Below are positions 14,363 to 21,936 of a stretch of 21,936 nucleotides of DNA, in pieces. Numbering within the stretch: the first letter of the stretch is position 1; every line of letters starts with the position of its first letter. The notes beneath the pieces are model-generated. The model ran no database searches, had not been told where the DNA came from, and was given only the letters and a program-made list of their open reading frames with translations. Source of the DNA: Granulosicoccus sp964437945 (lineage in GTDB: Bacteria; Pseudomonadota; Gammaproteobacteria; Granulosicoccales; Granulosicoccaceae); NCBI GenBank assembly GCA_964437945.1, contig CAYTJF010000074.1, positions 1 through 21,936 of the forward strand. Direction: 5' to 3'. A program made the translations under genes and the position numbers.

Positions 14363-14803
14363 TATATCCTCCTAGACTTATGCTTTATATCGTCTTGCTC
14401 TGGACATAGGCCTGCTCCAAAAATTGCGATCAAGCTGACCGAGCGTCAGGGATCAGCCTTATGGGCTGACGATGCTTGGGGAGATACTATCGGTTCACGA
14501 GAAATCTGGAAACTAGGAGATACCCTATATTTCGAATCTGAATCTTGAAAAAGCCCGGTATTGCTATCGGGCTCTTAGTGATATTTGACTGCAACCTTGC
14601 CTGTAAAGATTAAGTCTTGTGGTCAGGACGTAGCAGAGTTCAGATTATCAAAGGTGTTATAGAACTCTTCGTTCAGAAACTCGAACGCTTCCTCGAGGGT
14701 GATGTATTCGATATCGAGCGTTTGACATGGTCTGCAATGCTGCGCACCTGCGACGATGACGCCGATGCTCGCATCGGCTACATTGATGTTGAATACGAGA
14801 AGC
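14363..14803. other. 440-bp region without a confident gene
   Basis: The LysM promoter must lie here. Two short plus-strand frames are open. One ends at 14548; its last ~40 codons (KIAIKLTERQG... GDTLYFESES) look protein-like, but its only ATG (14345) overlaps the LysM start and has no ribosome site. The other is 14617-14811. The minus strand is also open across 14640-14811 but has no start codon. A 9-bp hairpin begins four bases after the 14548 stop. Remnants of an older gene are possible. Confidence 0.4.
14552..14573. terminator. Hairpin, possible terminator (direction uncertain)
   Basis: AGCCCGGTA pairs with TATCGGGCT across a TTGC tetraloop (nine pairs, one G-T). On the minus strand it is followed by five T, only four of them outside the stem, which favours termination of minus-strand transcripts coming from the thioredoxin-like gene. 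On the plus strand only CTTAG follows. Confidence 0.5.
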
Positions 14804-14811
14804 CTAGTTAA
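14617..14811 (+). CDS. Possible small ORF, unknown
   Basis: 64 codons from a TTG start without a clear ribosome site; the stop overlaps the end of the thioredoxin-like gene by 8 bp. The central part (LFVQKLERFLEGDVFDIERLTW) could form an amphipathic helix, and the tail is acidic. The opposite strand is also open in this stretch, so coding is not established. Confidence 0.22.
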   Translation: MWSGRSRVQIIKGVIELFVQKLERFLEGDVFDIERLTWSAMLRTCDDDADARIGYIDVEYEKPS

Positions 14812-15352
14812 GATTGGAAAATCGACTTTTTAATTCGTCAACAGAAGCCACGCCTTCTATAGTGTCGACACGTTTGCCATCGGCGTTAAATAGCAACAGA
14901 GACACCGTATTGGCATTGTATTTCTTCTGAAATTGTGACCCAGCCCCACTGGATATGTCAGCGACTCTAAACACGACATCCTCTTGGCCCTTCAGCGCTT
15001 TTCGTGTGTTGTTCATTAGTCGGCGGCATTGCTGGCATTTTGGATCGTGAATTTGCACAACCACCGGCGTACCTTGTCCAACAAGGGTTAAATCGTGCAA
15101 TCCTCTGTTTTGGACATCATAGTGGTTAATGGCAGCCCCGGCTGCGCCAACGACTGGTACTGCAATTAATAGTCTGATTGCGTTACGGCGGCTCATTATC
15201 GATTTATTGCCGGAGCGCTTCGTGCTGGCCGTATTTGACGACTTCTTTTTAGCCGGGCCATCGTTATTCGAAATATCGGCAGAGTTTGTGCCACTGGGGC
15301 CAGTCTTACCCGCACGCTGACGCGATTTTTTACGCTGTTTCTTTTTGCTCAT
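14804..15352 (-). CDS. Membrane-anchored or Tat-exported thioredoxin-fold protein lacking the cis-proline
   Basis: 182 residues. The first ~52 are Lys/Arg/Ser/Gly-rich and look disordered. SRRNAIRLLIAVPVVGAAGAA (about 54-74) has a twin Arg before a hydrophobic stretch, so it is a Tat-like signal or an N-terminal anchor. The C-terminal ~90 residues fit a thioredoxin fold: VVVQIHDPKCQQC with Cys106 and Cys109, a helix, VVFRVADI, then LLLFNADGKRVDTIEGV and a closing helix. The conserved cis-Pro before the third strand is Ser151 here (NTVSLLLF), which is unusual for a redox-active member. It may work as a disulfide or metal-handling protein in the periplasm. No strong ribosome site precedes ATG 15352. 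Confidence 0.7.
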   Translation of the reverse strand: MSKKKQRKKSRQRAGKTGPSGTNSADISNNDGPAKKKSSNTASTKRSGNKSIMSRRNAIRLLIAVPVVGAAGAAINHYDVQNRGLHDLTLVGQGTPVVVQIHDPKCQQCRRLMNNTRKALKGQEDVVFRVADISSGAGSQFQKKYNANTVSLLLFNADGKRVDTIEGVASVDELKSRFSNLN

Positions 15353-15470
15353 AATAGTAGCAACGTATATACCCTGAATTTGATTGCACCGTAACCAGAC
15401 CTAATTGGCATTGTCGTCTAGTAATGGTAGTGGCTGAGGTGACGAAATGGTCTATCGCTTTTGTGCCAGG

Positions 15471-16424
15471 CTAAAATTGCGCTCTGACCCCATCATCTGG
15501 TGATTCTATTTGCAGCACTGCCAGGTTCTCCTTCATATGGTCCACACGTGATGTAGCGGGTATGGCCACTGTGACATCTGGGTGCGATACGATAAACAAT
15601 AACAAATACTGTGCCCAGCTTTTACAGCCCAGTTCTTTAGCAATACCAGGTAAAGGCGTGCCTTTGTACTTCTCAACCAGATTGCCACGCTCGAAGGGTC
15701 GATTCACCACCACCGCAACACCGTTATCTTTCGCAGCAGGAATTAATCTGTTTTGCGCAGCACGCTTGTCGTAGTTATAGGTTAGCTGGACAAAATCGAG
15801 TTTTTGCGTTTTGAGGACCTGTTCCAGTTTATCGTGCCGTCTTCCATGTGATGTGCTCACGCCCAAATAACGAATCCTGCCAGATTGCTTCCATTCAACC
15901 AGTTGCGCCAGATGATTTTCCCAATTAACAAGATTGTGCACGTACATCAAATCCATCGGCTCAACCCCCCAGAGGTTTTCCGAATTTTTCATTTGTGTCA
16001 TTCCGTCGAATGTAACCGGCGTCCAAATTTTACTCGCTGCAAACAGAGCGCAGTCACCAGTAGTTTGTCTTAAACAGTACCCGAGAACCGCCTCGGCATA
16101 GCCATACATTGGGGATGAGTCAACCATCTGGCCGCCGTGATCGAAAAACGTCTGTAACACCTGGCTGCGTTGCTGGCGCATGGATTCGTTGTCAGCCACG
16201 TCGAAGGTAATCCAGGTGCCCATGCCAATACTCGATATAGGCTCGTTTGTTGATGGGATGTGTTTGATTTGGGATGGATGAACGTTGTCGTTGGCCGTGT
16301 GATTAGATGGTGATGTGGACTTTGATGGAAAACAGTCTAGAGAATCGTTAGCGTACGAATTCATCGTTGCTGCTCCGAGCGCAGAAGCAACGGCCCTTTT
16401 TAAGATCAGTCGTCTGTTTATCAC
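15471..16424 (-). CDS. Tat-signal aldo/keto reductase
   Basis: 317 residues. GTG start at 16424 with AGGAG 7 nt upstream. NRRLILKRAVASALGAA at the N-terminus is a twin-arginine signal, followed by ~30 residues of linker. The aldo/keto reductase barrel starts near residue 60 (SSIGMGTW). The catalytic tetrad is visible as Asp102 and Tyr107 (VDSSPMYGYAE), Lys132 (AASKIW) and His163 (MYVHNL). GRIRYLGVST and VAIPATSRVDHMKENL are further family marks, the latter from the NADP-binding end. The barrel is slightly short but complete. Tat export suggests that the protein folds with its cofactor before crossing into the periplasm. The substrate is unknown. The gene stands alone. Confidence 0.87.
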   Translation of the reverse strand: MINRRLILKRAVASALGAATMNSYANDSLDCFPSKSTSPSNHTANDNVHPSQIKHIPSTNEPISSIGMGTWITFDVADNESMRQQRSQVLQTFFDHGGQMVDSSPMYGYAEAVLGYCLRQTTGDCALFAASKIWTPVTFDGMTQMKNSENLWGVEPMDLMYVHNLVNWENHLAQLVEWKQSGRIRYLGVSTSHGRRHDKLEQVLKTQKLDFVQLTYNYDKRAAQNRLIPAAKDNGVAVVVNRPFERGNLVEKYKGTPLPGIAKELGCKSWAQYLLLFIVSHPDVTVAIPATSRVDHMKENLAVLQIESPDDGVRAQF

Positions 16425-16558
16425 GCTGTTTCTCCTGATGCTTTCACTTTCTTAATTTAGCTTACACATTTTTTGGCAGGTAAATCATTCTGATACTTTC
16501 TGTCTTAACGCTACCCAGAAGTCAATCTAACATGCAGAAGAATTAGTTTACAAAATTT

Positions 16559-16734
16559 TATCGGCTGATCGCTGCTGACATGGTCCGAATGTTGTTGAGT
16601 ATCTAGGTCAAAGAGGTGTTAGCCGCGAGCATCTGATTCCCGAGGCATTTGGAGAATCAAGGCCAATTGCTGATAACAACACAGCCGATGGGCGTGCTCG
16701 TAATCGGCGTGTCAAGCTGCAGATGATCAAATAA
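16559..16734 (+). pseudogene. OmpA-family C-terminal peptidoglycan-binding domain, remnant
   Basis: From 16588 to the TAA at 16732-16734 the frame reads NVVEYLGQRGVSREHLIPEA, then FGESRPIADNNTADGRARNR and RVKLQMIK. This is the end of an OmpA/Pal/MotB-type domain, including the NNTADGRARNRRV helix that holds diaminopimelate. Upstream, the same frame stops at once (TGA at 16576-16578). A neighbouring frame continues with LIAADMVR, which fits the preceding helix, so one base seems lost near 16586. The N-terminal part, signal and barrel are absent. A good terminator follows, so this was once the 3' end of a real gene. Confidence 0.75.
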
Positions 16735-16800
16735 CTCGCTGGAAGCTAAATAAACGCCATAACAATGTAATGAGCGAATAACAAAGTTTGCAGAATCACG

Positions 16801-16827
16801 AAAGCCTCCACTGATGGGGGCTTTTTT
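16801..16827 (+). terminator. Intrinsic terminator after the OmpA remnant
   Basis: AAAGCCTCC pairs with GGGGGCTTT (nine pairs, one G-T) across a 6-nt loop, with three more T after the stem and a TTGTTGTT tail. It lies 66 bp downstream of the remnant's stop codon. Confidence 0.75.
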
Positions 16828-17015
16828 GTTGTTGGTATTGTTATTTAGCACCGTTGGTCATGTGCAAATGAATGCATCCCATACGATTGATATGAACCAA
16901 TGGTATTTTTACCATAATCTCTGTTGAGATCAACTAAACGCTGAAAACAATTAAGCTCTGTTTGCAGACCTCTGGTATCGTGCCCCCATCCTGGGTTGAT
17001 ATAAGTAAGAATAGT

Positions 17016-18647
17016 ATGAGAGTTATTGCAACTACCCGAAGCCTGCCGCATGCGTCTCTTTTTTGTTTTAAATTCTTGGCTTTTCTCGCATGTAGTTTTC
17101 TTTTTGCAGGGCTTTCTTTCGCTGGATCTATCTCGGGAGTTGTTCTTAATGATACGACCAATGAGCCGGCTAAGGGTTTGCGGGTCGAGCTACGAGAAGA
17201 TATAAGTGGAGTGGAGATTCCCAGCGTTATAACCAATGCACAGGGCATTTTTACCTTTCAAAACCTTTCGGCAGGCGAGTATTCACTTGGCAACTATGGC
17301 AATGCTAGCTATTTTCCAGTCAATGCAACAGCCGGAGACAGTGGCAGCGCAATTCAACCTGCTGACATCATCGGAATAATGTTGGGCGCTAATGATGATC
17401 TTGTAGGTTACGCGTTCGATGTTGATCTAATGAATGGCCTTTCCAGTGTTCGGGGTTCTGTTTATCACGATCAGAACAACAACGGAATTAGGGAGAGCGG
17501 TGAAGAAGGTATACCGAATGTTGAAATTCTTGCCGAAAGTGAATTAGGAGACCTAGAACAGGTATTCACAGACGCAGACGGCGACTTTGAACTGGTGCTG
17601 TTGGAATCATTTAATTGGGATGTCATAGAGACGCAACCATCAGGGTGGTTCGACGGCATGGAGGCAGCGATGGTGCCCTCTGGCTCGATTGGACAGGACA
17701 GATACATCGGTGTGCTTGCTTCCGGATACAGAACTGGATATAACTTTGGTGAACTTGATGGGCCGGTAATCGCTAATCCGGCTATAACGAATCCAACACC
17801 TGGTAGTACATTGGCAGGCGCATCAGATACGTTTACCTGGCAAAGCAATGGGGTGAATGCGACTGACTTCTGGCTTTATCTGGGTTCAGCTGCAGGTTCA
17901 GCTGACTATTTTAACAGCAGAAATTTAAATGATTCGACTAGCGTAACTGTATACACTCTGCCCAGCGACGGCACATCAACAGTCTATGCTCGATTGTGGT
18001 ACCGCATTGATGGTACCGGTCCATGGTTATATGTCGATCAGACATACACGGCTGGGTCAATCGGTGCAGCGGTTCCAGATATTACCAGCCACAATGCGCT
18101 GGACCCCTTCAGTGGCGCAGCTGAAACTTTAAATTGGACAGAGAATGGTTCAGGTGCAACTCAATATTGGTTGTACGCGGGTTCTGTGAAGGGTGGTGTG
18201 CAATATTTCAGCAGTGGTGACCTTGCCAGCTCACTAAACACGACACTGATCGGACTACCCACGAACGGGTCGAGCATTTGGGTTCGATTGTGGTACCGCA
18301 TAAATAGCAGAGGGCCGTGGTTGTACATCGATGAGGAGTTCACCGCTGATGGTACCGGTCCTTCAATAACGTCATCAACCGGTACGAACGTGCTGTTAAG
18401 TCCGGATGACACTTTTAGCTGGACTGAGCCTAACGGTACAGTGACCGCGTGGTGGCTATATGCAGGTTCGTCAGCAGGTCGCGCTCAGTATGAGAACAGC
18501 GGTAACTTAAATGATGCAAATACGTTTACTACTACCTCTGGCAGTTTGCCCATTGGTAGCGTGTCGGTATATGTTCGATTGTGGTACCAGGAAGGTGCAG
18601 GAAATGAGTGGCAATTCGTGGACAGGGAGTACACATCTGCTCAGTAG
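17016..18647 (+). CDS. Secreted SdrD-B-like protein with three aromatic-rich C-terminal repeats
   Basis: 543 residues from ATG 17016, which places a signal peptide (about 12-36, ending SFAG) at the N-terminus; a TTG at 16962 would add 18 residues. Domains in order: a carboxypeptidase-regulatory-like beta sandwich (about 38-97, GSISGVVLNDTTNEPAKGLRV); an SdrD-B-like domain (about 144-240) whose DQNNNGIRESGEEG and DADGDFEL look calcium-binding; then three tandem repeats at about 255-346, 354-444 and 450-541. Each repeat carries P-x-SG or SP, W/F-T-W-x-x-x-G, WxLYxGSxxGxxxYxxSxxL and RLWYR followed by W-x-VD-x-x-YTA. The DNA CGATTGTGGTACC recurs in all three. Such repeats suggest a cell-surface or secreted adhesin. 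No sorting signal is visible at the end. Confidence 0.75.
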   Translation: MRVIATTRSLPHASLFCFKFLAFLACSFLFAGLSFAGSISGVVLNDTTNEPAKGLRVELREDISGVEIPSVITNAQGIFTFQNLSAGEYSLGNYGNASYFPVNATAGDSGSAIQPADIIGIMLGANDDLVGYAFDVDLMNGLSSVRGSVYHDQNNNGIRESGEEGIPNVEILAESELGDLEQVFTDADGDFELVLLESFNWDVIETQPSGWFDGMEAAMVPSGSIGQDRYIGVLASGYRTGYNFGELDGPVIANPAITNPTPGSTLAGASDTFTWQSNGVNATDFWLYLGSAAGSADYFNSRNLNDSTSVTVYTLPSDGTSTVYARLWYRIDGTGPWLYVDQTYTAGSIGAAVPDITSHNALDPFSGAAETLNWTENGSGATQYWLYAGSVKGGVQYFSSGDLASSLNTTLIGLPTNGSSIWVRLWYRINSRGPWLYIDEEFTADGTGPSITSSTGTNVLLSPDDTFSWTEPNGTVTAWWLYAGSSAGRAQYENSGNLNDANTFTTTSGSLPIGSVSVYVRLWYQEGAGNEWQFVDREYTSAQ

Positions 18648-18758
18648 AGCACTTTAGTTGTTCCTGGGTCATAGATCGACGGTGTAATGAATACGGTATT
18701 ATTGTAAATTGATGGTTAGCAGCTCAACCACCAATGATTTACCAGAGTCGATTCGCAC

Positions 18759-19448
18759 ATGATTACACTTGAAGATGTTCACCTTGCCTATAGCGCAGGC
18801 GGTTCAACCGTACCTGTGCTTAACGGTACCTCGCTAAGTGTCGATCAAGGGCAGAGCGTGGCTATCATCGGACCTTCGGGTTCTGGAAAAACATCACTGC
18901 TGCTGGTGTTAACGGGTCTGGAAACACCAGACAGTGGTTCAGTGCTCTTTGATGGTGCGCCTTTGCATAACCTGTCCAGCGACGCCCGGGCAGACCTGCG
19001 TCGCGACCGGATTGGTATCATTTTCCAAAGCTTTCATTTAATCCCGAGTTTAAGCGCCTGCGAAAATGTCGCTCTGCCTCTAGATATTGCCGGTGTGCGC
19101 GGTGCACGCACGCAAGCGGCAGAACTTTTAGACCGGGTTGGTCTGGGTCATCGCCTGGAGCACTACCCAAACGCGATGTCTGGGGGTGAACGCCAACGGG
19201 TGGCGATTGCTCGTGCATTAATACACAAACCGGCCTTGATTGTGGCTGATGAACCAACCGGTAATCTTGACAATCAGACAGGTGATGCGGTTGCCGATCT
19301 CTTGTTCGAACTGAATCGCGAAACCGATGCTACGTTATTGCTGGTTACACACGACACCTCGCTGGCAGTACGCTGTCAACGACAAGTACATCTGCAAGAT
19401 GGACGCTTACACCCAGCCGATCAGAACAATATTAGTCGCAGTGCGTAA
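18759..19448 (+). CDS. ABC transporter ATP-binding protein, LolD/YbbA type
   Basis: 229 residues. The Walker A motif is GPSGSGKT (38-45), the Q-loop Gln90 lies in IIFQSFHLIPSLSACENVALP, the signature is SGGERQRVAIARAL from 141, Walker B is LIVADEPTGNLD (Asp164, Glu165) and the switch His198 lies in LVTHD. The phrase EPTGNLD and the short length place it in the LolD/MacB/YbbA group that energises FtsX-type permeases. The permease gene begins 29 bp downstream, so the two form an operon. This group acts by mechanotransmission on lipids, lipoproteins or substrates already outside the membrane rather than by classic transport. YbbA is the closest guess because the partner is a large, two-FtsX-domain permease like YbbP. 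Confidence 0.9.
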   Translation: MITLEDVHLAYSAGGSTVPVLNGTSLSVDQGQSVAIIGPSGSGKTSLLLVLTGLETPDSGSVLFDGAPLHNLSSDARADLRRDRIGIIFQSFHLIPSLSACENVALPLDIAGVRGARTQAAELLDRVGLGHRLEHYPNAMSGGERQRVAIARALIHKPALIVADEPTGNLDNQTGDAVADLLFELNRETDATLLLVTHDTSLAVRCQRQVHLQDGRLHPADQNNISRSA

Positions 19449-19465
19449 CGCGGCACAAGTTAAGA

Positions 19466-19471
19466 GGGAGG
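19466..19471 (+). promoter_or_regulatory. Shine-Dalgarno site fixing the GTG start of the permease
   Basis: GGGAGG lies 6 nt before GTG 19478. It supports this GTG over later in-frame ATG codons. Confidence 0.8.
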
Positions 19472-19477
19472 TTATCT

Positions 19478-21936
19478 GTGTTTACTTTCTTGTGGCGTGA
19501 TCTAATTGGTAATCGAGGCTCGCGCCCACTTCGCTTGCTGGCAACCAGTTTGTTTCTTGGTGTGCTACTCATTGCCGCCTGTACCGGTCTGTTGGCACTC
19601 ATTCGCGATGGTATTGCCAGTGAAGAGCGCCAGTTGTTTGGAGGCGATGTTGAGCTCGATGTGCGCGAACCGCTGGACAATAAAGCCCTGCAATGGATTA
19701 CGGATCAAGGGGTGGTATCGCGATTAACTGAATTGCGTACCATGTTAGGTACCGACGACGACGGCTTTACTGTTATTGAGTTGCAGAGCGTTGATGAGCA
19801 TTATCCTCTATACGGTAACGTGCGGTTTGAACCGCCAATGTCTTTACAAGATGCGACTGATTCGTTTGGTGCTGCGATAGATCCAGCACTGGCTGTAGAT
19901 CAAGGTCTTGAAATTGGTGATACCGTCACTGTAGGTGAAACCGAACTTACCGTGCGCGCCTTGATACATGGCCAGCCCGATCGCTCATTCGCGGCTGATG
20001 TTCGCGGGCCACCCGTACTCGTATCACAAGCAACACTTGATGCAACCGGTCTTATCACCCCAACCAGTCTGGTCGACTATGAATATCGCGTTCGGCTCGA
20101 AGGCCCGGATATCGATCCAGATAACGGTCAGTTTGGCGATACGGGTGATTTTATCAATGCCTGGCGAAACGCTTTTCCACAAAGCACCGCTGAGTTGAAT
20201 ACGGTTGAGCAACGCAATGATCGTGTGTCAGACCGGTTAAACGAAGTAGCCGCGGTTCTGTTGCTCATTGCGGTAGCCACTTTATTGGTGGGAGGTCTTG
20301 GAGTTGCCAACGGAGTCGCTGCATGGCTGCACGTCAGACGCGAAGATTTGGCGACTTTATCAGCCATCGGTGCACGTGATGGGTGGCGTGCCCGCGTTAT
20401 GGTTATCGAGGTATTGCTGGTCGCAGCTCTTACCAGCGGTGTAGCAGCTTTGCTGGGTGCAGCAATTGCGTTTGTCTTATCCAGAAGTCTTAGCGGTGGC
20501 CTGCCTGTGTCAACCTCACCACTGTTGTTGTTAAAACCAACCATCATATCCATGGCCTTTGGCACACTTGCAGCCCTTGCCTTCGCAGCGCCAAACCTTG
20601 CCAGAAGCCTGTCCACGGTACCCGCACGACTGCTTCGTGGTGATACCGATCATGATGTGCGAAAACCACTATCCAAGCGCGCAAAAGTGTTGTGTTTAGC
20701 ACTTGCTATAGCTGCGGCTCTGGCCTTGATTGCGTTAGTACCCGATCACATCATTGGCATCGGCTTTGTTATTTCAATGGTGTTGTTGTACGCCGCGCTG
20801 TCGGCTTTGGTTGAGCTCATTCGAAAACTGAGCAGACGAGTTGTGCAGTCTGGTCGACTTGACAAACACTTTGCTGCACGCCGCGCGTTCGCAGGACTCG
20901 ATCAACCCGGTTCACCGCTGCGCCCGTTGCTTTTATCACTGGGCATCGCTACAACACTGTTGGTTGCTGCCACCATTGTGATCGTGTCGATGGTGCGGTT
21001 ACTTGATAGCACTGTGCCTGCGCGTGCGCCAGCTCTGGCCTTTTACGATATTCAAGCACCAGATGTTGATGCTTTTCATCAATCTGTTGCCAACGCGCCT
21101 GGTATTACCGATGTACAGACCGTGCCATTGGTACTTGGCCGGCTGACTGCGGTTAATGGTGAATCCTTGCTGTCCCGTGACGAGGCATCTGAAGCGCTCG
21201 AAGCCAATGATGAACACAAGCTGGGTTATCGCGTTGAGCGTGTGGACAATGTCCGCGCTACGGCTGGTGCTTTGTGGAATTCGGATTACTCCGGTCCGCC
21301 GCTGGTTGCAATGGAAGATCGCGAAGCCGGACAGATTGGCGTTAAAGTTGGCGACAAACTGAGCTTTACGATCTTTGGCGAAACACTCGAGGCAGAACTG
21401 GTTGCTATTTATGCCCAGGGAAACTTTGAAACGCGCTTCTGGTTCGAGGCCCTGTTCAGCCCAGGCGTACTGGATGAATACATCACTCGCTATGTTGGCG
21501 TTGCTTATCAAGATGGTGCTGATACTGGTTTGAGTAAAGCTGCAATCCCGATAGACATAGCCGCTGCTAATGCTATTGCCGCCGACTTCCCGGCAGTGGT
21601 CACCATTCGCACGGCGCGTGGACTGGCCACGGCCCGGCGTATCCTGAACGCGGCCGCGTTGGCGGTGTCCGTCGTTGCGATAACCAGTCTGGTTGCAAGC
21701 CTGCTGGTTCTGGCCAGTGTGGTTGCTGCTAACCGACAAAGGCAATTGCGCGAAGCCGTGATTTTGCACGCTATTGGCAGCCGTAATGGCAGCCTGATGT
21801 ATGCGATGGGCATTGAGTACTTGTTGCTTGGGGTGGTGGTGGCATTGTTTGCCAGCATCATAGGTGTTGTGCTTGGCACCCTGGTTGCGACAGCCTGGCT
21901 TGAACTGCCAACCGGGCCTGTCACATGGATGTCCGG
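19478..21936 (+). CDS. FtsX-family ABC permease, YbbP-like (partial, runs off the window)
   Basis: 819 codons are open from GTG 19478 to the last base with no stop, so the 3' end lies outside. Domains: one transmembrane helix (about 19-42); a periplasmic MacB-type domain to about residue 255; a first FtsX block with several helices (about 257-375, containing RREDLATLSAIGARDGWRARV); further helices at about 405-450; a second periplasmic domain; and a second FtsX block from about 720 (RQRQLREAVILHAIGS). This long ten-helix layout is that of YbbP-like proteins rather than LolC/LolE or MacB. It should pair with the ATPase encoded just upstream. Proposed roles in the family are export or release of lipids, lipoproteins or surface molecules; the substrate is not known. 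Confidence 0.9.
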   Translation, partial: MFTFLWRDLIGNRGSRPLRLLATSLFLGVLLIAACTGLLALIRDGIASEERQLFGGDVELDVREPLDNKALQWITDQGVVSRLTELRTMLGTDDDGFTVIELQSVDEHYPLYGNVRFEPPMSLQDATDSFGAAIDPALAVDQGLEIGDTVTVGETELTVRALIHGQPDRSFAADVRGPPVLVSQATLDATGLITPTSLVDYEYRVRLEGPDIDPDNGQFGDTGDFINAWRNAFPQSTAELNTVEQRNDRVSDRLNEVAAVLLLIAVATLLVGGLGVANGVAAWLHVRREDLATLSAIGARDGWRARVMVIEVLLVAALTSGVAALLGAAIAFVLSRSLSGGLPVSTSPLLLLKPTIISMAFGTLAALAFAAPNLARSLSTVPARLLRGDTDHDVRKPLSKRAKVLCLALAIAAALALIALVPDHIIGIGFVISMVLLYAALSALVELIRKLSRRVVQSGRLDKHFAARRAFAGLDQPGSPLRPLLLSLGIATTLLVAATIVIVSMVRLLDSTVPARAPALAFYDIQAPDVDAFHQSVANAPGITDVQTVPLVLGRLTAVNGESLLSRDEASEALEANDEHKLGYRVERVDNVRATAGALWNSDYSGPPLVAMEDREAGQIGVKVGDKLSFTIFGETLEAELVAIYAQGNFETRFWFEALFSPGVLDEYITRYVGVAYQDGADTGLSKAAIPIDIAAANAIAADFPAVVTIRTARGLATARRILNAAALAVSVVAITSLVASLLVLASVVAANRQRQLREAVILHAIGSRNGSLMYAMGIEYLLLGVVVALFASIIGVVLGTLVATAWLELPTGPVTWMS

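Larger units (their letters stand above)
16425..17015. other. 590-bp region holding only an OmpA remnant and its terminator
   Basis: Nothing recognisable lies at 16425-16558, which probably holds the promoter of the reductase gene. The OmpA remnant and its hairpin follow. From 16829 to 17015 no feature beyond the likely promoter of the next gene was seen. Confidence 0.4.

Noticed and set aside
14345..14548. 67-codon plus-strand gene
   Set aside because: Its only ATG lies inside the LysM start region without a ribosome site. It is kept as an unresolved frame in the description of the 440-bp region.
20128..21924. Long minus-strand open frames of 138-256 codons
   Set aside because: They lie opposite the FtsX-type permease, which has clear domains, a ribosome site and matching ATPase neighbour. 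Their translations are Thr/Ala/Arg-rich without motifs, as expected for shadow frames.

Overview
The window looks like chromosomal DNA of a Gram-negative, probably marine, gammaproteobacterium. It encodes an outer-membrane barrel, Tat-type and Sec-type exported proteins, TAXI/TRAP transport and several secreted carbohydrate-active proteins. Base composition is moderate and even, and no tRNA, rRNA, insertion sequence or CRISPR array was seen. The genus cannot be fixed from the sequence alone.

Layout: (1) 1-4697 is a secreted-protein block. It holds the 3' end of a low-complexity/beta-sandwich protein (+), then on the minus strand a GH10 xylanase with a ricin-type trefoil, a right-handed beta-helix protein with a Cys-containing C-terminal domain, and a small outer-membrane barrel. 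(2) 4792-6970 is a divergent signalling pair: a stand-alone receiver (-) and a Cache-HAMP membrane sensor (+) whose only output is a C-terminal CxxC...CxxC segment. (3) 7099-11764 (all -) is a TauD/TfdA-type dioxygenase followed by a TAXI solute receptor and its fused TRAP permease. A near-perfect intrinsic terminator and a 15-bp tandem repeat lie between receptor and permease. (4) 11926-13838 (-) is a decayed or mis-assembled locus. A secreted protein with two CBM60-like modules is cut by an in-frame amber codon exactly where its first module has Trp. It is followed by a truncated nucleoside hydrolase that runs out of frame into the C-terminal half of a DUF1996 domain. (5) 13889-16424 (-) holds a LysM protein, a thioredoxin-fold protein without the cis-proline, and a Tat-type aldo/keto reductase, with a 440-bp region of uncertain coding status. 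(6) 16559-18647 (+) holds an OmpA C-terminal remnant with its terminator, and a secreted protein with three ~95-residue aromatic repeats. (7) 18759 to the window end (+) is a YbbA/YbbP-like ABC ATPase and FtsX-type permease; the permease runs off the window.

Functional reading: GH10, beta-helix, CBM60 and DUF1996 modules point to attack on plant or algal polysaccharides, although half of that machinery is broken. The dioxygenase plus TAXI-TRAP set looks like uptake and oxidation of a small acid of unknown identity. The strongest leads for something new are the sensor with the Cys4 output and its receiver neighbour, the split expression of the TRAP system, and the amber/frameshift locus.
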